Below are positions 1 to 5,617 of a stretch of DNA of 20,489 bases, piece after piece. The notes beneath the pieces are model-generated. The model was not told where the DNA came from and searched no databases. It worked only from the letters and a program-made list of their open reading frames with translations. The position numbers were made by a program, and so were the translations under genes. Source of the stretch: a virus; IMG/VR virus record IMGVR_UViG_3300048879_000049, positions 1-20,489 of that record; one strand, given 5' to 3'. Position 1 is the first letter of the stretch; each line of letters begins with the position of its first letter.

Positions 1-1306
1 TATAAGGGTCTCTTACTTCCATATGAGTAATCATATGCGCTAAATCAACACCCGTTAAATTTTTTCGATAAAGTTCCCTATAGATAATTAAAGTACCATC
101 TGTGGGGTCAATACTGCCCCATATACAAGCACTTTCAGAAGCATAGCCGTAGTCTATCCCCTTAGTTCGTTCCCACCCAAAGGGGATCTCAAAAGGAATA
201 ATAACGTGCGTTTGTAAATCAAACTCAGTAAAGGCTGCTCCTTCCGCCACATCCCAATCGCCCTCCAAAAGTTGCTTTCGCTGTACAGCCGGTAAAGCTT
301 GTAGCATGTGCTCATAACGACCATCCTGACAAAGATATGGATTATCTTGTAGTCTTGCTGGAATAAACTTCCGCGTTAGACCGTCCTCACCCTCAAAAGA
401 TTCATTCGGCGGAGCAGAGGTCACATATCTTTTTTTAACCCACTGTGATCCTACACCGCCGGGATTAGCCGTACAACGTAAATAAGGCGTTATTTCCGAA
501 TCTGTTGTACGCAATCTCGATGCTAAATAGTTCCAAGAGAATTCTGTTGGCAGATGCGTAATCTCGTCAAACCCTATCCATGAATAAGCTTGTCCTTGAT
601 AACGATAAACATCAGCATCCCTTTCTAAAAAACCAAATTCTATTTTAGCCCCACTCGGAAAGTTCCATAGTTTTTCTACTTCTCTAAATTTACATCCGGG
701 GAAAGCTTGTGGATAAAGTTCTCTAGATTTATCGATAAGCTCTCGTAGTTCAGGCATTGACCTTCTTAATATTAAAGCCCGATGAGCAGCCCTGTGAGCA
801 TACCTCAAAGGGTCTACTAACATCGCATAAGACTTCCCGCCTCCTGCTGCTCCACCATAAAGAACATCTATCTCCGGTGAAGCTAAGAAATCTGTTTGCG
901 GACCAGCATTAGGTTTAAAAACAATATTATTAGCAATTTCTTTTTGGACCCTTAAGGGGGCATTATCAATAACATCCGTTGTTGTAACCTGTCCTGTCTT
1001 TGTTGTTTTGTCTTTATTAAGTTTATTTAATAATTCTTTCGAGTTATTTAATGCCTTACGCTGATTCTGTAATTTTATTTCAACTGCTTTAACTCTTCTT
1101 TGCTTAGTTTTAACAGCTTTCTTAGCTTGCATACGTGCTTTTGTATCGCTATGATAATTATATCCTCTTCCTTTTGAACCTTTTGCACGACCAGTTTTCT
1201 TACAAGGTGTACCATCCTTTTTAAGGATAAAACTTCCGTTGTCGTCTGTAGCATATTTCTCGGGATATATCTCCCAATCAAGTTTAGTAACGGTCTCTGA
1301 TGACAT
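1..1306 (-). CDS. terL: Terminase large subunit (TerL), 3' end cut by the window edge
   Basis: This is the ATPase-nuclease motor that packages phage DNA into the prohead. I translated it by hand; about 435 codons are open from the ATG at 1306 to the left edge. AAGGA lies 6 bases upstream of that ATG. Residues 1-110 form a charged, Lys/Arg-rich extension. A Walker A motif (GGAAGGGKS) lies at about residues 151-159, Walker B (WIGFDE) at 243-248, and a coupling motif (CTANPGG) at about 278-284. The RNase H-like nuclease domain begins with GIDYGY, whose Asp is about residue 385. The remaining nuclease acidic residues lie outside the window. The gene overlaps the end of the upstream 74-aa gene by 23 bases. 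The family assignment is secure; which packaging type it serves (cos, pac or direct terminal repeats) cannot be told from this fragment. Confidence 0.95.
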   Translation of the reverse strand, partial: MSSETVTKLDWEIYPEKYATDDNGSFILKKDGTPCKKTGRAKGSKGRGYNYHSDTKARMQAKKAVKTKQRRVKAVEIKLQNQRKALNNSKELLNKLNKDKTTKTGQVTTTDVIDNAPLRVQKEIANNIVFKPNAGPQTDFLASPEIDVLYGGAAGGGKSYAMLVDPLRYAHRAAHRALILRRSMPELRELIDKSRELYPQAFPGCKFREVEKLWNFPSGAKIEFGFLERDADVYRYQGQAYSWIGFDEITHLPTEFSWNYLASRLRTTDSEITPYLRCTANPGGVGSQWVKKRYVTSAPPNESFEGEDGLTRKFIPARLQDNPYLCQDGRYEHMLQALPAVQRKQLLEGDWDVAEGAAFTEFDLQTHVIIPFEIPFGWERTKGIDYGYASESACIWGSIDPTDGTLIIYRELYRKNLTGVDLAHMITHMEVRDPY

Positions 1307-1508
1307 TCTTTAATCCTTGGTGGCTTATGTTACGTCCAGTTTTAAAGGTGAGCCAAGCTGCTCCATCACGAAGAGATATTGATTTATCCGAAACTAGTGT
1401 TTGGATCTTATCAAGTGCCTCTAGTTCTTCTGGAACCTCTTCGAGTTCCTTTGAACCTTCTGTATATGGTCTATAGCCAAATGGCGTTTTACCTAACTTC
1501 GGCCTCAA
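1284..1508 (-). CDS. Small protein between TerS and TerL, serine-recombinase-linker-like
   Basis: This is a 74-aa protein of unknown function. It starts at TTG, not ATG, but AAAGGAGG, an almost complete ribosome binding site, lies 9 bases upstream inside the end of the TerS gene. It overlaps TerS by 20 bases and TerL by 23, so all three are probably translated together. The sequence has TPFGYRPY near the N-terminus (residues 8-15), then an acidic Glu-rich stretch, then a pattern like KSISLRDGAAWLTFKTGR (about 42-59) and an ending IRDRY. That order (PFGYR, then a helix-turn-helix-like part with spaced ILNNRY-type ending) resembles the DNA-binding linker region of large serine recombinases without the catalytic domain. 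This is a resemblance by eye only; a DNA-binding packaging helper is an inference. Confidence 0.75.
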   Translation of the reverse strand: MRPKLGKTPFGYRPYTEGSKELEEVPEELEALDKIQTLVSDKSISLRDGAAWLTFKTGRNISHQGLKNVIRDRY

Positions 1509-1869
1509 TGATTATTTCCTCCTTTGCTGGTAATATAAACACTCCACCTGAAACTGCGTGTTTAACCTCCAATGTATCTTTTTTACCTAACCCTACGCGG
1601 TCTAAGATCGTCTGCGCTGCCTGAATTCTCATACTTGCTTGTGGGATTGGTTCATTAGATTCCATCACATCTACAAGTTTTTGTGCAGCTTGCGGGGCTG
1701 ACTGAGCAAGAATAGTCGAAGCCATCTCTAAAATTTCAGATTTAAGTGCTTTAACTACATGCCAATGAGATGTATATCCTGATAGTTCAGCGGCTTTTCT
1801 AGGATCACCCCCAGTTGCAATTAAGTTTTCAAGGAAATTCTCTTGTTTAGTTGTTAATTGTTTATTCAT
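1489..1869 (-). CDS. Terminase small subunit-like protein (TerS)
   Basis: This 126-aa protein is the probable DNA-recognition subunit of the packaging enzyme. The N-terminus (LTTKQENFLENLIATGGDPRK, then AAELSGY, residues 5-32) is the helix-turn-helix pattern typical of phage small terminase subunits. A middle helical part (residues 44-95, with repeated Ala/Gln/Leu heptads and LDRVGLGKK) would form the oligomerisation core. The C-terminus is GGVFILPAKEE plus an acidic tail. Its place directly upstream of TerL supports the call. No ribosome binding site precedes the ATG; instead a consensus promoter ends 8 bases before it, so the mRNA is predicted to be leaderless or nearly so. The annotation is by pattern and position, not by a database match. 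Confidence 0.82.
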   Translation of the reverse strand: MNKQLTTKQENFLENLIATGGDPRKAAELSGYTSHWHVVKALKSEILEMASTILAQSAPQAAQKLVDVMESNEPIPQASMRIQAAQTILDRVGLGKKDTLEVKHAVSGGVFILPAKEEIIIEAEVR

Positions 1870-1877
1870 ATTATTAC

Positions 1878-1906
1878 ATTATAGGGCTGTATTTCAGGTT
1901 TGTCAA
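1878..1906 (-). promoter_or_regulatory. Consensus sigma-70 promoter for the packaging genes
   Basis: Reading leftward, TTGACA (1906-1901), a 17-base spacer and TATAAT (1883-1878) match the consensus at all 12 positions. The expected transcription start is about 1871, only two bases before the TerS ATG at 1869. Confidence 0.85.
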
Positions 1907-1926
1907 GTAGTTTGATAAAAAAGGAC

Positions 1927-1955
1927 TTGACAAGTTCCATATTCAACCCTATAAT
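1927..1955 (+). promoter_or_regulatory. Consensus sigma-70 promoter pointing into the gene-free region
   Basis: TTGACA (1927-1932), a 17-base spacer and TATAAT (1950-1955) match the consensus at all 12 positions. It is the mirror image of the TerS promoter: CTTGACAA and CCCTATAAT here face TTGTCAAG and ATTATAGGG at 1900-1907 and 1878-1886, and both pairs are centred on 1916.5. The expected start is near 1962, at an imperfect palindrome (1962-1980) around ACCCC and GGGGT. No rightward coding region follows until 6996, so the product would be a non-coding or antisense RNA if the promoter is active. Confidence 0.8.
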
Positions 1956-1985
1956 ACTAAGTATACCCCCAGGGGTTATAGTACT

Positions 1986-2043
1986 TAAGAGTGTATAAGT
2001 TTTATAGTTTATGTTTTTAAAGAGTTCTAAAACTATTTTAGAA
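1986..2043 (+). repeat. Dispersed hairpin repeat, copy A
   Basis: This stretch is closely similar to 8334-8392 in the same orientation, about 6.3 kb away. Both have TAAGAGTGTATAAGTTTTA at the left, then a T-run, then GAGTTCTARAACTATTYTAG. Arms AGTTTTATA (1998-2006) and TCTAAAACT (2026-2034) can pair over 9 positions with one mismatch. It lies 24 bases downstream of the predicted start of the rightward promoter at 1927-1955. Confidence 0.75.
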
Positions 2044-2281
2044 TAATTATAGAATTAAACTGGACTGTCCGCATTAAATGAGTTAGATGCAGTACAAGAC
2101 CTCAATATAAAATACCTATAGAAAGAATAAGTGACTACGAGACATTAGCGAAATAAGAGCATCCCAAAAGTATAAGACTATTTTCAAGCCCTATTAGAGA
2201 GCATCTCTAAGCCTCAGATAGTGTGTATCAACTTTACATTTGAAAATGGCTCAAAATGTTTATGATTTAGTATATATGGTG

Positions 2282-2310
2282 GGGAGGGGGGGTGGTCTCC
2301 TGCCCCTCCC
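2282..2310. repeat. GC-only inverted repeat
   Basis: GGGAGGGG (2282-2289) pairs with CCCCTCCC (2303-2310) around a 13-base loop. No T-run follows on either strand, so it does not look like an intrinsic terminator. The loop contains GGTGGTCTC, which occurs again at about 2666-2674 next to a second short hairpin (GAGAC at 2658-2662 with GTCTC at 2670-2674). Confidence 0.6.
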
Positions 2311-2470
2311 AAGTCTCCGAAGTCCTCCGAAATCTTAAGTCTAAGCTATAACATTCAGAATATTCTATAACTAATTGTTTTATCTCAGAATACTTCAAGG
2401 GATTTTAAAATAATTTTAAAGTGAGCGGCAAGTTGACATCAGGTTGCGTCGCTACGAGAGTCTTAAATAT

Positions 2471-2552
2471 CATTCTCGAACTGCTAGAACGCTATTAAAT
2501 TTAATAACTTATCCTAAAATAAGCATAGTAAATTCTAGCAGTTGAAAGAATG
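2471..2552. repeat. Nested inverted repeat, possible structured RNA or origin element
   Basis: Outer arms AACTGCTAGAA (2479-2489) and TTCTAGCAGTT (2533-2543) pair perfectly over 11 bases. After a 2/3-base internal loop the pairing continues for 6 more (CATTCT 2471-2476 with AGAATG 2547-2552). The interior holds two further hairpins: the perfect 14-base palindrome TATTAAATTTAATA (2493-2506) and CTTAT/ATAAG (2508-2512 and 2519-2523). The fold is a junction of three stems, unlike a simple terminator. Confidence 0.7.
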
Positions 2553-2731
2553 ACACCGAGCGACACCAATACCGAACGATTCTAAACGACGCACAGGGTC
2601 CGCGCTAAACGGTAGGCAGTAGGTAGGTATAGGGGTGCATTAGATAATGGCATGGCGGAGACTAGGGGTGGTCTCAGGGGTGTATTTTGATGGGGGTTGG
2701 CGAGTATGTTTCGAGTACTCAAATTCTAGAC

Positions 2732-2754
2732 AAAAAAAAGTCCCCGAAGGGACT
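2732..2754 (-). terminator. Intrinsic terminator with UUCG tetraloop, leftward
   Basis: On the - strand the order is AGTCCC, TTCG, GGGACT, then a run of T (2739-2732). The 6-bp stem closed by C(UUCG)G is a classic stable tetraloop. It lies 29 bases past the stop codon of the 188-aa gene and would end the leftward transcripts before the gene-free region, insulating the packaging genes. Confidence 0.9.
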
Positions 2755-2782
2755 AAATGGTCTGGGTTTATTTTAGTTTAGA

Positions 2783-3349
2783 TTATGAGTTTAATAGTGC
2801 TTTCAGGTCGATTCCAAGTTCGGACGCCATGTCCAAAAATGCATCAAGTTTAGCATCGCGCTCATTATCGACAGCGGTAATTTTTACGCTTGCTGGCTTG
2901 TTCCCAAATCCGTTTGGCTTGAGCACCTTAGCTGCTGCGACCTTATGCTTCGCGGTAGTCTTTTTTGTAGTCTTTTTGGTAGTGTTATCGACCTGTAAAA
3001 ACATAGGATATTTAGTAATATCGACGCCGTCTGCTTTGAAAGCGTAATTGAACTTATCTAATTGAATTAAAGCTTTAAGATTAGCCGGTATTTTTTTAAT
3101 TTTCTTATAGGCTTCAACTTCACCGGCGGTTACCGCGCCATTGTGCAGAGCACTCATGGAGGCTTTAATATTCCCGACAAACTTGTTACGGATTTTAGTC
3201 TTACTTGAGTCAATACCTAGTTCAGCAAGTATTAGATCCGCTAAGTGATAGGATGGCGTCCACAATGCCCTGTGATTAACTACGGAATCGGCGTTTATCG
3301 TTACTTTATCGCCGCGTTTGGTCGTATAAGTTACTGTTTTATTTGACAT
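2783..3349 (-). CDS. Hypothetical Lys/Thr-rich protein, last gene of the left early block
   Basis: I do not recognise this 188-aa protein. Residues 1-120 look like a folded domain with mixed charge. Residues about 122-145 are a low-complexity basic linker (repeats of TTKK, then Ala/Lys), and the C-terminal 40 residues are acidic and helical with ELGIDLKALL near the end. A phrase of the same kind (AELGID) occurs near residue 43, which may mean an internal repeat. The basic linker suggests contact with nucleic acid, by inference only. The ribosome binding site is weak (GAGG about 12 bases upstream). Two promoters lie upstream (3434 and 3610) and a terminator lies directly downstream, so it may be an independently expressed unit. 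Confidence 0.8.
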   Translation of the reverse strand: MSNKTVTYTTKRGDKVTINADSVVNHRALWTPSYHLADLILAELGIDSSKTKIRNKFVGNIKASMSALHNGAVTAGEVEAYKKIKKIPANLKALIQLDKFNYAFKADGVDITKYPMFLQVDNTTKKTTKKTTAKHKVAAAKVLKPNGFGNKPASVKITAVDNERDAKLDAFLDMASELGIDLKALLNS

Positions 3350-3405
3350 TTCGGGTAATAACCTCGTTTTAGATTAAGAATCGACGGAACCCCGCCAGAA
3401 ACCGA

Positions 3406-3434
3406 ACATTAATTCATTCGACAGGCATTGTCAA
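3406..3434 (-). promoter_or_regulatory. Sigma-70-type promoter upstream of the 188-aa gene
   Basis: Leftward TTGACA (3434-3429), a 17-base spacer, and TAATGT (3411-3406). The start would be near 3400, giving a leader of about 50 bases to the ATG at 3349. Confidence 0.65.
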
Positions 3435-3528
3435 ACGTCGCGCTAACTGATTGTTTCTACTGTTATTATTTTCAATGAAACTTAGTCCTATTTATAAAAT
3501 ATAATTAATTATTTAAGTTGGTTATTTA

Positions 3529-3572
3529 GAATATTGGTGAATTTAATTTGGAATATCGGTGAGTTTAATATA
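3529..3572. repeat. Two 22-bp direct repeats next to a promoter
   Basis: GAATATTGGTGAATTTAAT and GAATATCGGTGAGTTTAAT start at 3529 and 3551, 22 bases apart. They are two helical turns apart and lie just downstream of the -10 box at 3582-3587, so they could be operator sites. A 12-bp palindrome (ATAATTAATTAT, 3501-3512) lies just beyond. The rest of 3350-3648 holds only promoters and AT-rich DNA. Confidence 0.5.
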
Positions 3573-3581
3573 GTAACATGC

Positions 3582-3610
3582 AATATATCTTGACAATTAC
3601 TTGCGGTCAA
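3582..3610 (-). promoter_or_regulatory. Second leftward promoter candidate for the 188-aa gene
   Basis: Leftward TTGACC (3610-3605), a 17-base spacer, and TATATT (3587-3582): ten of twelve consensus positions. Transcripts would carry a leader of about 230 bases that includes the 22-bp repeats. Confidence 0.5.
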
Positions 3611-3648
3611 ACACTAGTACATGTCGGTCATCATATTTATTTTTTTAT

Positions 3649-3738
3649 TTATACATGCTCTAAAAAATAAACTGCACCAATAACAATTGTTAAAAGGATA
3701 ATAAAAGAGTTAAGAGTTTCTTTAGTTTCTTTTTTCAT
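3649..3738 (-). CDS. 29-aa single-span membrane protein
   Basis: This very small gene translates as MKKETKETLNSF followed by a hydrophobic stretch (IILLTIVIGAVYFL, residues 13-26) and EHV. One membrane span with a positively charged N-terminus is clear. Its ATG overlaps the TGA of the upstream 65-aa gene as ATGA, so translation is probably coupled. I do not recognise the protein. Small single-span phage proteins include holin-like, superinfection-exclusion and host-takeover factors; nothing here chooses among them. Confidence 0.65.
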   Translation of the reverse strand: MKKETKETLNSFIILLTIVIGAVYFLEHV

Positions 3739-3932
3739 GATGTACCGTTGACTAGCGTTATTTTACCTGCGTGTTGCAATGCAGCAGCTTTTTCATCAGT
3801 TGTAAGATAGATTAGCGTCGTGTTGTTGCCGACAATATCACCGTTTGCTATCGCGTCGCTATAGCCTGCTTCAATCTGCGCTGTGGTAACGCTTCGCACT
3901 TCCGGGTAGCAGAGATGGTAAATTTTGCCCAT
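3735..3932 (-). CDS. Hypothetical 65-aa protein
   Basis: A small soluble protein without a recognised family. GAGGA lies 9 bases before the ATG. The sequence is rich in Ala and Thr, with a Tyr pair near the N-terminus (IYHLCYPEV) and a middle helix (TAQIEAGYSDAIANGD). Its stop codon is used in an ATGA overlap with the 29-aa membrane protein, suggesting that the two work or are expressed together. A weak extended -10 (TGCTAATAT, leftward, 3977-3969) lies upstream without a clear -35 box. Confidence 0.7.
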   Translation of the reverse strand: MGKIYHLCYPEVRSVTTAQIEAGYSDAIANGDIVGNNTTLIYLTTDEKAAALQHAGKITLVNGTS

Positions 3933-4000
3933 AATCTTAGTCCTCTATTGTTGTTTGACTGGAATTACATATTAGCATAAGAGGTCCGTAATGAATCCTT

Positions 4001-4177
4001 TTATTTACTTTCCTTTTTGTTAGAGTGATATAAGGTTATACGATAATTGATGTCATTCTCGTCTGTGATTACGATTTCTGTTACTTTGTAGCCTGCATCG
4101 ACACACAATTTCTTATTTGCTTTTACTCTACGCGAACTACGTTTGATATTGGTTACGTTGTGAAGTGATAGGTACAT
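4001..4177 (-). CDS. Hypothetical basic 58-aa protein
   Basis: This gene starts at ATG 4177, three bases after the stop of the upstream gene, and ends at TAA 4001. It has an N-terminal basic half (IKRSSRRVKANKKLCVDAGY) and a C-terminal half with beta-strand-like pattern (KVTEIVITDENDINYRITLY) ending in KKESK. The ribosome binding site is poor (GGGAAAA), so coupling to the upstream gene is likely. No family recognised. Confidence 0.7.
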   Translation of the reverse strand: MYLSLHNVTNIKRSSRRVKANKKLCVDAGYKVTEIVITDENDINYRITLYHSNKKESK

Positions 4178-4180
4178 ATT

Positions 4181-4402
4181 TCATTTTCCCTTGTTTGCGG
4201 TATATGCTTGGTCAGTAAAAATATCTTCAAGGTCATAGTAGCCAGTGAGATGAGGCGATTTCTTTAGGTGGTTTCGGACAGCATTTGCTAAGCCTCGGTT
4301 CGTTCCCTCCCAAAAATATCTATCTTGACCAAATGCCTTACCCTCTACGGCAGCGGCGTCTTGCTGCTCAATGGTAGGTTGACGATACTTCCAGGTTGCC
4401 AT
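4181..4402 (-). CDS. Hypothetical 73-aa protein, first gene behind the 4447-4475 promoter
   Basis: The start at ATG 4402 is chosen because AGGAG lies 7 bases upstream. A longer frame reaching 4456 begins with TTG inside the promoter and could not be translated from it. The protein starts MATWKYRQPTIEQQDAAAVEG and has two aromatic patches (DRYFWEG and GYYDLED). It is probably helical and soluble. No family recognised. Confidence 0.78.
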   Translation of the reverse strand: MATWKYRQPTIEQQDAAAVEGKAFGQDRYFWEGTNRGLANAVRNHLKKSPHLTGYYDLEDIFTDQAYTANKGK

Positions 4403-4446
4403 GATAACTCCTAATATTTTTGCTGGATTTTGTGGGTGAGCGAAAC

Positions 4447-4475
4447 ATCCTAGCAACCGACAGCGTGATTGTCAA
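4447..4475 (-). promoter_or_regulatory. Phage early promoter, extended -10 type (leftward)
   Basis: TTGACA (4475-4470), a 17-base spacer ending in TGC, and TAGGAT (4452-4447), followed by TGTTTCGCTC. It belongs to the family also seen at 5891, 6825, 6913, 8705 and 10905. The start is expected near 4440, 38 bases before the ATG at 4402. Confidence 0.85.
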
Positions 4476-4508
4476 CCGTGAGCACCATGTTATTAAGTTA
4501 TCTTTTTA
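4453..4508. repeat. 56-bp promoter-upstream repeat, copy 1
   Basis: Identical to 5897-5952 except at two positions and in the same orientation. It covers the promoter spacer, the -35 box and about 33 bases upstream, including the conserved block read on the + strand as CCGTGAGCACCATGTTATTAA. Conservation well beyond the -35 box suggests an activator site or an UP element, or a recent duplication. Confidence 0.9.
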
Positions 4509-4691
4509 CTTACTTTTAGGTATAGTATTTTGTTCAAGACTATCAAAATTTTCCTTACATTCTAAGCACATATGATTGAGTTTAGACTTGTAACAGTAGC
4601 CTGATTTCACATACCAGCAACAATATGAAACTCCTAATGGTGCTAAAATATTTTCTGCAGTATTAAAAGTCTTTTGCTTAAGTTGTTTCAT
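4506..4691 (-). CDS. Cysteine-rich 61-aa protein
   Basis: A small protein with five Cys: C24-C25, C33 and a CLEC pair (C42, C45). The Cys spacing could hold a zinc ion, but the pattern does not match a family I know. The N-terminus is basic and helical. It is the last gene of the block that begins at 5818, and the 56-bp repeat starts right after its stop. No good ribosome binding site is seen. Confidence 0.65.
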   Translation of the reverse strand: MKQLKQKTFNTAENILAPLGVSYCCWYVKSGYCYKSKLNHMCLECKENFDSLEQNTIPKSK

Positions 4692-4741
4692 AGTATTAAA
4701 ATATCTTGGATAATAGTGGTTGGTTTAGTTTGCTGTAACAT

Positions 4742-5014
4742 TTAACAACTCTCTATTTTTGGTAATTTAATTTTAACTATTTCATACGCCGACCAAACAT
4801 CTTTACTTTCCGAATGTATTACTTTGTTACCTTCTATTGTTGCATAGCTTTCCCATTTCCAACCAAGGGAATCTTCCCAATCATCATTTAATCTTATGTT
4901 CATAGCACCAATCGCATCTTGTTCGCTATCAAACATACCAATACATTCCCACTCCTCATAATTAAGGGATGACATTATGCAATTAGCATAGCTCAGTAAA
5001 ATAAATTGATTCAT
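4742..5014 (-). CDS. Hypothetical 90-aa protein
   Basis: AAGGATTAATAG precedes the ATG, the same leader seen for the next gene at 5320 and for TerL. The protein is acidic with many Trp (WEC, DDWEDSLGWKWESY) and an ending KIKLPKIESC. The phrase EWECIGMFDSEQDAIGAMNIRL looks like a small alpha/beta fold. No family recognised. It lies between the paralogous 97-aa gene and the Cys-rich gene in one operon. Confidence 0.72.
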   Translation of the reverse strand: MNQFILLSYANCIMSSLNYEEWECIGMFDSEQDAIGAMNIRLNDDWEDSLGWKWESYATIEGNKVIHSESKDVWSAYEIVKIKLPKIESC

Positions 5015-5026
5015 TCTATTAATCCT

Positions 5027-5320
5027 TTATGCAAATTTCATATCAAAACTTGGGGGTTTACAGTATAAATTTTTATATCTAGTAGGGTTAAAACCGGAAC
5101 CTACAATCGGCAAACTTTTAATCTCTAATAAAATAACATCTACAGTTTCAGGTGTACAGTACCCTGTGACCGAAGTAACCGTATCATATTCTAATAGTGT
5201 CACTTCAAATACCCCGTCATGGTGAGGCTCCTTGACGACACTAGCACTATATCCGTTATCGAATGTGTATATTTCGTGCCACGATAGCAGCGAACTATCA
5301 TTAATTATTTCAACATTCAT
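5027..5320 (-). CDS. NGY-ASV-K family protein, paralogue of the gene at 8424
   Basis: This 97-aa protein contains TFDNGYSASVVK (residues 19-30), then FEVTLLEYDT, a Thr/Val-rich strand, GYCTPETVDVILLEIKSLP and a short tail. The same order appears in the rightward 94-aa protein (FNNGYGASVIK, LWELAILD, GYLTDDKVKETLNKIKKF), so the two are homologous. I believe similar proteins with the NGYGASV core are common in phages, but I know no function. AAGGATTAATAA precedes the ATG. It is the third gene behind the promoter at 5891-5919. Confidence 0.8.
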   Translation of the reverse strand: MNVEIINDSSLLSWHEIYTFDNGYSASVVKEPHHDGVFEVTLLEYDTVTSVTGYCTPETVDVILLEIKSLPIVGSGFNPTRYKNLYCKPPSFDMKFA

Positions 5321-5336
5321 TTTATTAATCCTTTAT

Positions 5337-5615
5337 TTAAGGCCACGTTCGATGAACTTCGGCCACCCATTCAGCCCCATCGTACTCCTCAATAGTATAC
5401 TCTACATCGTCCGGGATTTCGATAACCTTTAGTTTCGCATGTTCACCATTGGCTCTACTACCTAGTTTTTCTACCACTTCAATTAACTTTAAGCTATCTC
5501 TATTATTCCTGTCGTAAAATGGATTAGCCTTCCGAATTGAGCTTTTTAATTCGATCAACGCCTCTTGAGACAGACCAAACCCGCCATAACAGTTATTGAT
5601 AACTATCTTTTTCAT
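5337..5615 (-). CDS. Conserved phage hypothetical protein (NNCYGGFGLS family)
   Basis: The start at ATG 5615 is chosen because GGAG lies 7 bases upstream, within the end of the preceding gene; a TTG at 5621 is less likely. The 92-aa protein begins MKKIVINNCYGGFGLSQEA and later has RDSLKLIEVVEKLG and LKVIEIPDDVEYTIEEYDG, then EWVAEVHRTWP at the very end. This arrangement is a recurrent small phage protein that I recognise from many tailed phages, always without a known function. It follows the zinc-ribbon gene by two bases. Confidence 0.85.
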   Translation of the reverse strand: MKKIVINNCYGGFGLSQEALIELKSSIRKANPFYDRNNRDSLKLIEVVEKLGSRANGEHAKLKVIEIPDDVEYTIEEYDGAEWVAEVHRTWP

Positions 5616-5617
5616 CT

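Larger units (their letters stand above)
1870..2782. other. Gene-free region of about 0.9 kb with structured elements
   Basis: No credible coding region was found on either strand. Open frames are at most about 30 codons and lack a ribosome binding site. The stretch holds the twin promoters (1878-1955), a palindrome at 1962-1980, one copy of a dispersed hairpin repeat (1986-2043), a GC-only stem at 2282-2310, a nested inverted repeat at 2471-2552, two adjacent GACACC units 10 bases apart (2552-2567), a G-rich part on the + strand (2633-2699) and a leftward terminator (2732-2754). In a genome this compact, such a stretch suggests an origin, a packaging or control site, or a non-coding RNA gene. 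Which one cannot be decided from the sequence. Confidence 0.7.

Noticed and set aside
1075-1281. A 68-codon leftward frame inside the TerL N-terminus
   Set aside because: It lies in another frame over the Lys-rich TerL extension, which has the start site, ribosome binding site and continuous motifs.
2246-2338. A 30-codon rightward open frame (MAQNVYDLVYMVGRG...) in the gene-free region
   Set aside because: It has no ribosome binding site, runs through the GC-only hairpin and has low-complexity Gly/Pro/Ser content.
2432-2455. A rightward TTGACA near 2433
   Set aside because: No -10 box at a usable distance (TACGAG is only 14 bases away).
1870-2782. A tRNA gene or CRISPR array in the gene-free region
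   Set aside because: No acceptor, D and T arm set with the usual invariant bases, and no regularly spaced repeats with unique spacers.
3590-3618. A rightward TTGACA at 3590-3595
   Set aside because: With 17 bases of spacing the -10 would be ACTAGT and nearby shifts are no better; the leftward TTGACC/TATATT on the other strand fits well.
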